Assembly: GCF_000006565.2 (NCBI RefSeq) | Contig: NC_031477.1 | Span: forward strand, 4,057,137 to 4,121,136 | From: Toxoplasma gondii ME49 | Lineage: Eukaryota > Apicomplexa > Conoidasida > Eucoccidiorida > Sarcocystidae | DNA: 64,000 bases | Direction: 5' to 3' | Part shown: in pieces, positions 50,550 to 62,400 of the stretch | Layout: each line of letters opens with the position of its first letter | Numbering within the stretch: the first letter of the stretch is position 1 | Notes under the pieces: model-generated | The model's database searches: none | Seen by the model: only the letters and a program-made list of their open reading frames with translations | What the model was told of the DNA's origin: nothing | Made by a program: the position numbers and the translations under genes

Positions 50550-50960
50550 ATACGAGAAAAAACCTCTTGTGGTCCTTGTGCCACAGATGCACACGGCGAA
50601 CTTACCATGGAAGTCAGAATAGTCTTCGGGGTTTACACGGTACTACATATCGACGAAAAAACTGAGGAACGGAAATTTGAGGAAATGAGGGGAGACCGGA
50701 AGGTTCCGCCGTAAATGCAAGACTCCGCAGGGCATCTACTATACACATGACTTGGCATCTTGACAGAGCGACGGGGTCACAAACGCCAGTGTCTACCGAA
50801 AGCGATCAGAGAACTTCAACTTTTGTCTTCCTCAGCGTAAACAAATCGAAAACAATTGTTCGCGCTCACAACACCCAGAGCCTTGCCGAGCTTCCGTAAG
50901 GTGCACGGTGGTAACGGGAACCGTGACGCGATAGTGTTCTTTGCCCCTCCCTTACGAGCG
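50550..50960. other. Convergent intergenic spacer
   Basis: About 410 bp between the stop codons of the coiled-coil gene (plus) and the TBP-like gene (minus). It must hold both 3' untranslated regions, which may overlap. Nothing else is seen. Confidence 0.6.
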
Positions 50961-52745
50961 CTAACTTGTCCCGTTCGCAACTTGACACTGCTGCAGAAAA
51001 GGCAGCACACACTGGAGCGCGTACTCCATGCTTTCTACAGAGCGACCTCCTGTCAGCGTTACATTCCCCGTAGAGAAAAGCTGGAGTGTCACAACCTCTT
51101 CCTTGCCTTTTGAGTCCTGGGCAGTCTGTGAGGACCCCGTCTGGGACGCCCACGCACCGCCTGTCGCCGCCTTCTCTGTCTCGTTAGCATCCTGAGGGAG
51201 AATGACGCATAGCAGAAAGAAAAACGCGACTAAAATCCACTATCTCTACTTCCTGTCACAAGCCTGCGAACAACGCAGCCAGACCTAAACCTATGAGGCA
51301 TCGCTAGCAACTCTGCAACGGCGTGGCCGGCGTCATACAGGATCATTCAATATAAGTTAAGACGGGGAACATTCTTGACGGCAACTGTTCTGTCCACCAA
51401 ACACGATCCCCGTGAGACTACAAGCACAAACATCGAGGCAAAAACACCAGCAGAGGGATGTTGGCTTCTGCCGCTTCGTCGCGTCATAGCGTTGTCCCAA
51501 GTCCAGAAATGCTAGAAAGATATTAATCCAGGGAATGAAAATGGTACACCGAACAGATGCAAGAACGGAAAGAATTTTAATGTGTCGCCTCGTAGAAGAG
51601 CTTACACTGTTTGTGTCGATCGCTTTCGGAATTGTAATTTTGACACGAGCGCCAGGGAATCGCTCCGGCTCATAATCGACGTGCAACTCTCTCAGAGCCG
51701 CGAGAGCATGCAGAGAAATTGGACTAGAGAAGGTGTAGCTACCAAGGATGTTTGACACTCGGAACCGAGTCATCGATACTTTGTACTTTGTTAATGGATG
51801 GCGCTGCAGCCGCCTCGCGATCTTCTTCATCGTTCGCCGGAGCTCCTCCACTGAATTTGCGCCTGTTCCCATCATCTTTCCGTTACTGGAGACACAACAG
51901 AACAGCAAGAGAACACAGAGCAAACCCTATGAACGGGGTAGCTTTCGCAGAACTATACTGACGTAGTCACGCAGCAAACGCTCCTACAGAGCATGTACTT
52001 ACGCCTGAATCAAGGAGCTGTCAGACTCACGCAGAACGCAGCAAGTGCGGCACTCTCTGCGTAAAGTTTACGGAGGAACAAGACTTTCTTCACACCCGAC
52101 AGAATACGCTGCAGTATGTCTGTTCTAGTCGACCCTCCCCTGTATGTGCGTGGAGCGTGATTCAGGCGTCCATTTGAGAAGCGTTTCTGAATTTTCGAAC
52201 TTCGATGTAGCCAGGGGCGCGAGTTCACCAACAGGTGCAGGGGCTCGACCACACTCAGTGCGACAGAGCAAACAGCCAGTTCAGAAAAGTCTCGTGTGTT
52301 GGGGACAGTGCAGTTCAGTATCAGAAGAGTGGTGCGGTACCACCTGAGGCATACATCCGTAGGTGAAGAGTTTCTGGTCCCTGTCCTACCTGAAAATGTT
52401 GATGGAAGCAATGCAGTTTGTTCGGCATCGGACATCCACACGGACACTGTGAAATTCCTCAGGATTGTATACGGAATTTCCTAGAGCGCGGCATGCAACG
52501 TCCAGATCGATGTTGCAGTTCAGCTGGCAGAAAGCCATGACGTTGTGGACGAAAAGGACGCCCACTTCGCCTTCCTCCTCTTCTTGCACAGGAGGGTTGG
52601 ATGTCCCTTCATCAATGAGGCCTTCTCTCTCGGCGATTAATTCGCGGTTCTCCTCGTCCTCCGTCGCCGACCACCCGCCCAGCCCCGTGGGTGCGGGTGC
52701 GTGCACAAACGGTGCAGCTCCGCGGTGCTGACGAGTGGTCGCCAT
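50961..52745 (-). CDS. TATA-box-binding-protein family transcription factor (TBP-like)
   Basis: Exons 52745-52390, 51885-51606 and 51191-50961 join in phase (2, then 0) to 288 residues. The TBP saddle is made of two repeats. Repeat 1: HNVMAFCQLNCNIDLD, YNPEEFHSV, INIFSNGKMMGTGA. Repeat 2: FRVSNILGSYTFSSPISL, YEPERFPGAR, LQLFSTGNVTLTGG. F98, F118, F195 and F251 line up with the four phenylalanines that TBP inserts into the TATA minor groove. Repeat 2 carries an extra stretch of about 39 residues (about 202-241) between its two Phe strands. The N-terminal 60 residues are acidic. TBP nucleates RNA polymerase I, II and III initiation complexes in the nucleus; whether this is the main TBP or a paralogue cannot be decided here. 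It is divergent compared with yeast or human TBP. Confidence 0.87.
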
Positions 52746-55700
52746 GAATAGTAATTCTATGAAGGGACGACGCAGAGATGCGCCTCCGGGAGGAAGTCCT
52801 GAGGAGCGAGTGAAGTGTGAGGTGCCTTGCACAAACCGTCGGAAGGATGGAATGGCATGGTCACTCCTCAGGCGACAAGGGATTCACGAATCAGCACGTC
52901 GCGCGGTGTCTCGTATCCAGAGCCAAAATGAGAACCTATGTTTTGCGATCATGAACCGACAAAACGACGACGAATAGATGGAAAGCTAAAAAAAACGGCC
53001 GCATGCATAGGAGCAGCAGCCGAAACGAAGAAGCGGCATCTGATGAGCCACAAGGCGGGATTCGGTGCACATACGCTCTGACTAGACCGCTAGAACCGGC
53101 CTCCAACTAGGCGTCTTGTGGCGACAAACACGCGCCAGACAAAACACAGCTGAAACGCGACATTCGTGAGTCCAATTACGGCACATCTTGAAGCGGGCAA
53201 CGAAGGCGAAATATCTACACTCGATTAAGACGATGTAGCTGCACGTGGCGACCCGCCCGGTTGCACACGTTCCCGACGCAACCACGGTCCCCCCTCACAA
53301 CAGATCTGCTTTTGCGTTGTAACCATTTGCAGCATATGAAAAGGAATTATGTGGCACTTCAAATTCCGCCATGCAACTTGGTCCTCACACGCCCGCTCTT
53401 TCTCGGACCCCCTGGTAGGGTTCAGCTTCTTGAACACAAGCGCATGCAGGTAACAGTTCGAAGCGGTGATGACGCGGAAGCTTTTTCGTCATGTGTTTTT
53501 TAATATGACACCGCTTTCAGTTCAAACGTGTGTTTCTTTCATTTCAGGGGGTGGCTAACCAAGGAAATGCAACGTCACACTGCACGTGTTAGCGTCGTGT
53601 GCTACTGCCTCACCGGACAGCCACACGTCTCATGATTACTGTTCGCTGAAACACGCAACAATACGCGGAGAGTAAGGGCTGACAAACAGACAAGAAAACA
53701 TCATGCTTCTCTTCTCTCCTTCCTCCTCATCACCTTTGCATTTTTTCTCGTAAAAGTCTTCACAGACCTCCATGTTTCGTCTTTTAGAGACTGTCTGCAG
53801 CAAAGGGGGTTCGAATCCCGACGCACTCGTTCTTCTTCAAATGGCGGGCTTTTGAGCTGCGGCTGCTTCCACGACCTTATCAGTCCGTCACTACCGTTCC
53901 GCTTGACACACTGCTCGGCGAGGCTCAAAGTCAAAACTTCGAAACGGGGGTTGTTATCTCACGGTTTGATGGGGATCCTCCACGAGAAGCTGCTGCGCGT
54001 AACTCCGTGGCACTGGTTGAAATGCCAGTGCAGCATTCATTTACCGAAAAGCGTAGGTGCTAGTGGCAGAGATTTCACTATCGAACCCCGTTGTGACACC
54101 ACTTGGAGTAAGCGCCGTGTGGACTTTGGCGGCCTTTGCGACTACGCTTGCCATAAACATGCCTGCCACAGGAAGTGACACAGGTTCGATGGCCGAAGAG
54201 GTGCTGGCTTCTACAGGGTCGAAGAGTGTGGCAGGGGTGGTTATTCGGCAACAGATCTAGAAAAGCTGAAGGCTTTTGTTTGTGCATCTTTTGCCCTTTC
54301 GTTGCCTTCGCTCACTCGGAGAGTTGGAAAATTTTCACCCTAGAACCACGACTCGGGGTTGTCTAGAGACTTTGAGGCCGGATACAAAGGCATCTAAACA
54401 TCGGAGCGGACGGAAGTTGAATGCATCGCTTTGCAGAGCTGTAACTTTTGTTATATAAAGTCCACGTCTGCCACAGGTTGTCAGGGCTGCTGCTTGTGTT
54501 CTTGAATAGTTCTGCAAAAGGTCGCAGAGAGCTAATTCGCAGGACAGTTAACAGCAATGTCATGCCTCCTTTATTCGTCGTAAACCCGTTCCCTCTGAAT
54601 CTGTAAACAGTATCCATCTATACAATAAATAGGTAAAATCCCCGTTTACCATCCGGCGTTGCGAAAAAGAGCAGCTAGTAAATCGTCTCTTTCCGTCGTT
54701 CCAGAATAAAGAAAGGACTCCTTGTGTTGCCACCAAAATCTCCGCATAGCAGGACATTTGCTGATGAGTAGAGTGGAGCGGATTTTTGCCGCGTTTCCCA
54801 TAAGCCTTCTCTATGAACAACATGGCTGGGACACTTTTGCAATCTTAGGCATGCGGAAGGGTTCTTGCACGCATCTGCATCTAAGAACTTGTGCAGAGAT
54901 GCACCTGCTTCCGAGTTTTTCCAAATCAGGGTGCCGCGGAAGCATGCGATCCCCACGCTAGCAAAGAAATCACTTCGTATGAAGTTTATCGATTACCATT
55001 GCCTAAACTGAACACGAGCGGTACCATGCGTTTAGATTCAAAATCAACCCTGAAAGTATTTATACATGAAGTTTGTTTCCCCTGCTAAGGAAACTCTGAG
55101 ATCTTGCAGGAAACTGGGGAATAATTTGTGGACACAAACTCGGAACCTGAGAAGTGCTTCCCGCAGTCACTTCCGACTGAATTGGCTGTGAGCCTGTGGA
55201 ACACAACCGCGACTTGCTGTTTCTCCGCCTTCGACGATTCTCGGACACGATGCAGTTACACATTCCTTTCGAAATCGGTATGATTCCTTTGTGAGCTGAA
55301 GGCGCTTCTAGCTAGGCAATGTGTGAGGCTTTGCCCTTACTGGGCGAGGATCTCGGAACCCTGTAACAGTCCAAATGATGCTTCTCTTGAGAAACAGGAA
55401 ATAATTGGAGAACTAAGCCCGTTCTTTCACCCCGTACATACCTGTTTCTTCTTTTGCACAAAGCGATATATCGGGGATCGTCGATCATTTAAACGCAAAA
55501 ACACCCTTAACGGCTTTTTCGTGCAGGGACTCATTCAGTGCACAAAGGAGGGTACAAGGCAAAGAACTGGCTCGGTAGTCGAAGGAACTGATGAACCACG
55601 TGTGCAGTAAAAAACGGAGACACCCCCATTTATTTTTCACTAAGACTGCATCGTCACCGATGAATTTACCAATTTTCTTAACATACACGCACTCTTCCCC

Positions 55701-56439
55701 AGACGTTGCTATCGATGTTGCCTGACTCTCACAAGATGACACAAGCGTTTCAGTGCATGCACGCGTTAATAGAACACGTAGGCGAGTCGATACCAAGACA
55801 ATTCAGCTGGTTTTGTCTCCTTACTCGAGGAATCTCCTTTCTCTTTCGTATTTGACTTAACCGACGTCTTGAAAAAGTTCCATCTTCCACATGTTCCGTA
55901 CTGGTGCGCTTGTATCTTTGGTGTTGGTCTTGTGGCGCCAGAGCCGGCCAACCTCCCCGCCAGCTGTGATATTTCGTCGAGGAAAAGCTCCCGGTGTATG
56001 CACTGCTAAAGCCACGTTGATTTTCAATTAATAAATCCGGCAGTCTCCTTTTCAAAAATGTCGCGTGAACGTTTCTGCAGAAGCTTTGCCAAGGCAGGTC
56101 CGATGTTACCCTGGCAAAGAGGGCGACGAGAAGCTGGGATCTTTCGCTCGTTGTGAACCGACTATCTAAATCGTTTCTGCTTAACGCTTCTGATGTTTAC
56201 TCATTTCCCTCCACTGTTTGACAACCCCGTTCTTCGATGTGAAATGCTCTTATCAGTTGGGTCTCGCGACCTCTAAGAACTTGTTGCTTTTCCCCTCCTG
56301 GTGGTCTGTACCACAAAACGCGCAGTTCCAACCGGAGTGCGCCTTGCAAGGCTCTTGCTCTCGCTTCCTGAACCAACAGAAAGAATTACCGATCTGGTTT
56401 AGAACTCAGCGTTGCCTCAGATTCTTTGCCGGGGTGAAC
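52746..56439. other. Divergent intergenic region between the TBP-like and SNF2 genes
   Basis: About 3.7 kb with the two flanking genes reading outward, so both promoters should lie here. Small open frames are present on both strands but none has a recognisable domain. A TTCGAAT-containing stretch near 53807 is not part of a foldable tRNA. Confidence 0.6.
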
Positions 56440-59400
56440 ATGTGGGACACAACTGAAGACTTTGACACGGAAGAGGAGACTGGAGAGGTGGACGATGAAC
56501 TCGCTGTGAACCAGCTGGTGTCAAAGCTGTCCTCGTTTCTCTCCTCCGTCGAACGGAGACAGCAAGTTGAAAGTGGACTCGCAGAAAGGAGGCGAAAGGA
56601 GATTCGGGGACTTCAGGGCGTCCAAAACTCTGCTGGGAATGTGCTCCACTCATACCAGGAAGATGGGGTTCTCTGGCTCATTGACCATTACCTCAATGGT
56701 GTCGGCGCAATTGTCGCCGACGAAATGGGTGAGCAGCTTTGGAGAATGGAGGCCTGTGTGACCGCAGCCATCCAGAGAGACACTTCAGTTAGCGGGAACG
56801 GTTAACTGCTATTCCAACGAAACAACAGTTCGTAACGCAGTTGTAGAGGAGGACCATCTCGATAGCTGATCACCTTCAAAACTGAGAAGCGTGTCAGTGC
56901 TCGTCCCGCCGCTCTCCCAACGGATCGTCTTTCCTGTTGGTGTAAAGGAAGAACGGACAGAAGAAGGAGGTCCAGGCTGTGCAGTTTAAAACGCACTTGC
57001 GTACCGGTTACTTGGCATGACGCTGCCGCTGCACACCAAGCGGTGACATTCCCTTTCTGACGCTTCCCCTCTTCACAAAGCGCTTGATCGCCCACCACTC
57101 ATGTCCTGCAGAAATGTGGGGGTGAACGTTCCGTGAGCTCTTGCGTACAGACAGCGCTGAGAAAGCGCATGTGTTCATGACGCACCGTGTCTACAAATGC
57201 GTCGCTTTTTGTTGCCCATGCTCATATACACTACGAGAAACACCAGTAATAAAACTTTCTCGCCTTTGCCTGTACGCGCTGTCTCTCGCCAACAAAGAAC
57301 AAAGGAGAGAAGACGTTTCCCTCGACGCATTCTGCGCCTGATAGAAGCTCCACTCAGCCGAGTGTTTCGCAACTCAACTCCTCTCGTGACTTGTAGCCGT
57401 GTTTGCCTGTTTCCCTGTGTTTTTTCCGCGCTTCCAGGCCTGGGTAAAACTCTGCAGAGCCTCGCGTTTGTCTGCTGGCTGAACGAAGTTCGGAAGGCAG
57501 GGCGTCCTTCCCTCGTCGTCTGTCCCCTCTCTGTTGTCAGCAGCTGGGAAGCCCAGTTGCGCGATTTCATTGCCACTGCACCAGCTTATATTCGGATCGG
57601 CGAAGAAGGGACAGAGCAGCACAGATGGCGACCGAGTCAACTGAGAACTCTCACCTACGTCGGCTCTGCAGAGGAGAGACACAGACTTCGAGAGAAAATC
57701 GCTGACTTCATGATTCACCAGGTCCTGTTCGTAGAAACGGTGACGCCACGTGCATTTCCTTACGTGTTCTCCGGCTTCCTGCTTGCTCGAGTGCACACCG
57801 AATATCGAAAACAAACTTGGAAGAAGTTTTTGACGGATTCTTTTGAAACGTGGAAGCGTGAATCAAATTGAAACTGCCCTGCGTTTTTCCGGTGCCAGGA
57901 TCAAACTTGTAAATTTTTACCTGTCGGAACCAAATTGCGTGGAAAATTAGGACTCGCATGAATTCTGCGTGGGAAGCTGTCAAGTTTTCATGTCTTTTGT
58001 GTGCTGGGCTCTGTCTCTTTTCAACGGGCGGAGGCCTCAGCAGGTTTACGTTTCCTCCTAGCTCGTCACTTTCCAAGAGTGGTTCACTTGCTTTGGCTCT
58101 AGGCGTTCGCTTCGTCTGCCTTCACTGCGCTCAGGAATACTCGCAGGAGACTCCAGCCGGGGAGTCGTGCCTTGAGGGAAAAATGAAAGGAACCCATCCT
58201 GGGACGGGTGTGGAGAGAGAGACTGAACCTTCGGTCGCAACGACACTGGAGTTGTTGCTCTGTTCGTTTTGTTTCTCTCCATCCAGCGTCTCTCTGTCCT
58301 CTCGTTTTCGTTCCGTCCTAACTGTCTAGGTGTGATCGGTGTGTCGTCACATGTCTCCGTTTGTCTGTCTCTGTCTCCTTTTCACAGAGCCCCCAGGCTG
58401 CCGTCGGCCGGAACCAGGCGGCGCCGTTCGACCTACTTCTTACCACCTACGAAACGCTGATGTGCGACATTCCCTTCTTCTCCATGTTTGAGTGGGAATG
58501 CATTTTCTTCGACGAGGCCAGCCGGCTTAAGTCAAAGACCAGCAAACGAAGAAACGTTTTTCTCCACCGGCTCAGGCGCCAGCACGTCGTTATGATGACC
58601 GGGACGCCGGTCGAGAATAATCTCGAGGTACGTTTCCTGTGAACAAGAGAGACGAACCGCGCCGCGCCTTGGCTGGAAGTGCACCGACGTTCCAGGCGGA
58701 TTCACTGACTCAAAGTTCAAGTGCGAGCAACTGTATGCTCTCTATCTGTACACGCCGAGGGACAGCGGAGCCAACACGTAGATTATTTTCGCTTGTCTTG
58801 AAATCATCCAATACTTCCAGCCGTCCTTCAAGCGGGTGCACAAACGGCAGATTGGAAAAAAAATCGGGGAGTAAAAAGGGAATTCGAGGAACGCGAAGCT
58901 AGTCGCCAGCGAATGAAAGGAGAGACCGAGGCAGGAAGACGAAGAAGCCACATAGCAAAGGATCAATTCCGAGGGTGACGGGTGGAGATGCTACAAGAGA
59001 TCACCCTCGTAGACTCACGAGCAGGTCGCTGTTGACTGAGCATGCGCTTAACCGTAGGCGTTGATACCTTTTCCAGTTCTTTGTCGACACTTGTCACGGC
59101 TCGCGTGTCTGCGTAATTTTGCCTAAATCATGGAACGCTGACACTCACTGTCGCTCCAAAGTGGGGCGAGTTGTGGCCGAGGTCCCCTTCTCCTTTCTTC
59201 TTCGAAATTTCTCATCGTTCGTCCAGTGGCCCTTGAACTGGCGTATCTCGGCGTTGTTATGTTCTCTCTTCCGCTTCAACGACTCGCGTGTTTCATGGCT
59301 TTGCTGGCATTTGTTGTCTGCGTTCGCTTTCTCTATATATCGTCTCTCGTGGACCTCGTTCTGCTCGGATTGGACGTCCCGTTCTTCTCCGCTGTGGTTC

Positions 59401-62400
59401 CCTCTGTGTCGGGGCTCCTGGCTCTTCGCCGTCGGCAGGAGCTCTGGTCTCTCCTGCACTTTGTTCAGCCCAGCGTCTTCACCAGTTCAGCGGCCCTCGT
59501 CAGTGCCTTTTGCTCGCTCCCTCCTTCCCTGAGAGAGGCAGAAGACGGGAGGAAGAGGGATCTGCCGCGTGTGCAGCGCGTCAACAGAAACAAGGACCTG
59601 CTGCAGAGACTAGTGAAAGTCTTTATTCTCCGGAGGACTCTCAGCCAGGTAAGCAGACGCATGCGCAGGTGAACTCAGCTCAACGCAGATGTCTTTGGCA
59701 AACTTCACACACTCCACACGCTGATCTACGCGCGCTTGTGTGTGTGTGTGTACTCTTCGAGTCTTGGCTTCAGTTAACTTGTTGGTATTTCCTTCACCGT
59801 GCCCACTAATTCAGTTCTTCCTGCCTTGCGGTTCCACGTCTTTTCTGCCGTCTTGCGGTTCGAGACTTCTTCCCCATATTCGTTTGCGCTCACTCTCGAG
59901 GGTTTCGATCCTCTCGTCCTTTTCTTTTCTTCTTCCTCAGTGGCCCAGGGGTCTCGTCCGTCCGCCGCCACCTTCCTGAAAGACCGGGCGTCGCTGCTTC
60001 GTCAGCACCGCTGTAGCGTCGCTGTCAGTTCTCCGGTTTCCTTTCCTTCGGTTCTGCCTCTTCTGACGGGTGTGTTTCTCGCTGCTCTGCGCGTCGTCTC
60101 TTCCTGCTTCCACGTGCGGTATTGACGTATAGACCAACTATCGAAGGCCTCCCTTCCCCAACGTTTTTCGCGTCCTTTCTCAGGTTCAGGCGAGTTGGTC
60201 GCTGCCTTCCTTGATCGAACTCGTTGTCTTTCTTCCTCTCACGCCACTGCAGAGACGCCTCTACTTCTGGCTTCTGACGAGAGAGCGAGAAGCCCTAGAG
60301 GGGGTCGATGAACTCAGCTCTGCATTTGACAAGGCAAGGCCACCAACAGGCGTTCCGTTCTCGCTTTTCATTTTCTTGCGTTTCAGACGGCAGGACCGCC
60401 AGTGACTCTTCGCCTCATTTTCTCGTTGTTCGTCCCTCTCCGCGTCTGTCTGAGAGCAAACGGCGTCGCCAGTGTTGTCTCAGAGACGAGGGAATGCTGC
60501 GTCTGCCTTTGTCTGGATTCATTTTCATGTTCTTCACTTGCTGTCCCTTCTCCCTTGGGAGCGTCTCCTGGCGGTCCACGAGACTTAATTATCGCATGGT
60601 TGGCAGAGTGCATGAACATTTCGATTCACAAACTCTTTTATCCTAGTACATCTAAAGAGAAAGAGACTTGGCTGGAGAGAGGCCGCTTCGGGTGGCGGGG
60701 GTTTGGCAAACCACGACCTTGTTTCAAGCACTGAGATGATCGATTAAGAACTCACAGTTTTCTGGAAACATGCACACCTAAGAACGAAACAGTGTCATTT
60801 AAATCTGGCATCAGGAACCGCAAGAACCACGGAGAGAATCGAGTCGAGAACTCAGAGGCCTTCTTGACGACTCGAAGCGGGCATCCAGTGCAGCGAAACA
60901 GATCGTCGCTCACATGAAAGGCAAGGCGAGGAGACGCGCCCATGCATCTTTTCGGCTCTCTGTGGTCTTCGCCTCACACCTGCGGATGGCATCTTCTTGT
61001 CTCAGTTGCTCCGGTTCTTCAAACAAATATACGATGTTTTCAAACACAGTAGAAACAACTCAAAATGTTTCGTCTCCGAGCGTCCCGTCTTCCAGTTGTC
61101 GCAACGTACAGATCTTCGAAACTATGTCTCTGTCCCTGCAGCTGACAAATTCCCCACGTTCGTAAAGACTACTCGTTTTCTCTCTCTTATGTCTCCATAT
61201 ATTTAACCAAAAGAATACATATCAATTTGCACATTGGTGCGTACATGTTTACCTATATTCATGTAGATGCGTATAAACACAAACATATATGTACGTGCGT
61301 TTACCCACTTTTATATAGATACATATTATACATATGTATACATATGTATACATATGCATATATATATATAGTTATACTCTGTTTTGCTGTATTTAGATAT
61401 ATATATATATATATATACACAGGATGTGCCGTGTTTCTGGTTTCTTCAGGGTTGCAGAATCTCTTTATGCAGCTGCGGAAATGTTGCAATCATCCGGCTC
61501 TGTTTCACCTCGGCGCCTCTTGTACATCGGCTGTTTCTGTCGGAACTCGAGACAGTGAAGAGACGCGTTCGGATTCTGTGGCAGAAGGCGACGACGCTGA
61601 ATCCTTGCTGCGCGATTCGTCCAAGATCGCGGCCGTTGACGCCATTTTGAGTTTTTACCTTCCCAGGCAGGAGAAAGTGGTGGTGTTCAGCTTCTCCACC
61701 GCCATGCTGGACCTCGTCGAGGACTATCTTGACGAAAAAGGAATTGTCTCAGCTCGCCTCGACGGACGCATGGGCGACGGCGAGAGACGAGCAGCGATCG
61801 CTGCCTTCTCCGCCCAAGTGAGAGCGAAACGAAGCAGAAAGATGAGAGGAAGAGCAACGAAAGAGAGAGAGCAAAGCGGAACGAGAGAGGGGGGAGAGAG
61901 AAGAAGGCCGAGGAAGAGAAGAGAGAGACATGGGAGACGCGAGAGATGTGTGAGAGTGTACGGGTCACGAGAAACAGACGGGAGAACTGAAAGGTGAAAG
62001 ACAGAAAAGGAACGATGAGAGAGTGGTGGGGGAGACACGTTCGAGAAACCATGAGGGTCGCGCTGTGCCTTGCAGTAGATCGTTAGCCGAGACAGACGCA
62101 GAGACAACAGAGGAAAAAGGAAGGTCAGACCGACGGACGGGAGGCAGACGGCCTGCACGCATGCCCGGGTTTGGGCGCATGCGCGTCTTCGTTTTCTCTG
62201 CAGCCTTCTGAGAACGCTCGACAGTCTCCCCAAGGCTCACATGAAGCATGTGCAGCGGTGTTTCTCGTCAGCGTCCGAGCTGGGGGCTACGGATTGACTC
62301 TGTCGCACTGCGCTAGCGTCTGCGTGTTCCTTGAGGGTGGAGGCGACGGCAATCCTCAGGTGGAGCGCCAAGCAATCGCGAGGCTGTACAGACAGGGGCA

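Noticed and set aside
52010..52447. Frame containing WYRTTLLILNC, at first taken as an exon of the TBP-like gene
   Set aside because: The first exon itself continues through CIASINIF to a phase-2 donor at 52389 that joins cleanly to SNGKMMGTGA, completing the TBP strand; the other frame has no phase-fitting junction.
53807..53819. GGGTTCGAATCCC, which looks like a tRNA T-loop
   Set aside because: Only three T-stem pairs form, and no matching acceptor stem or anticodon arm is found in the 90 bases upstream on either strand.
56218..56439. Upstream extension of the SNF2 gene
   Set aside because: The frame is open but has no ATG before 56440; it begins at a TTG.
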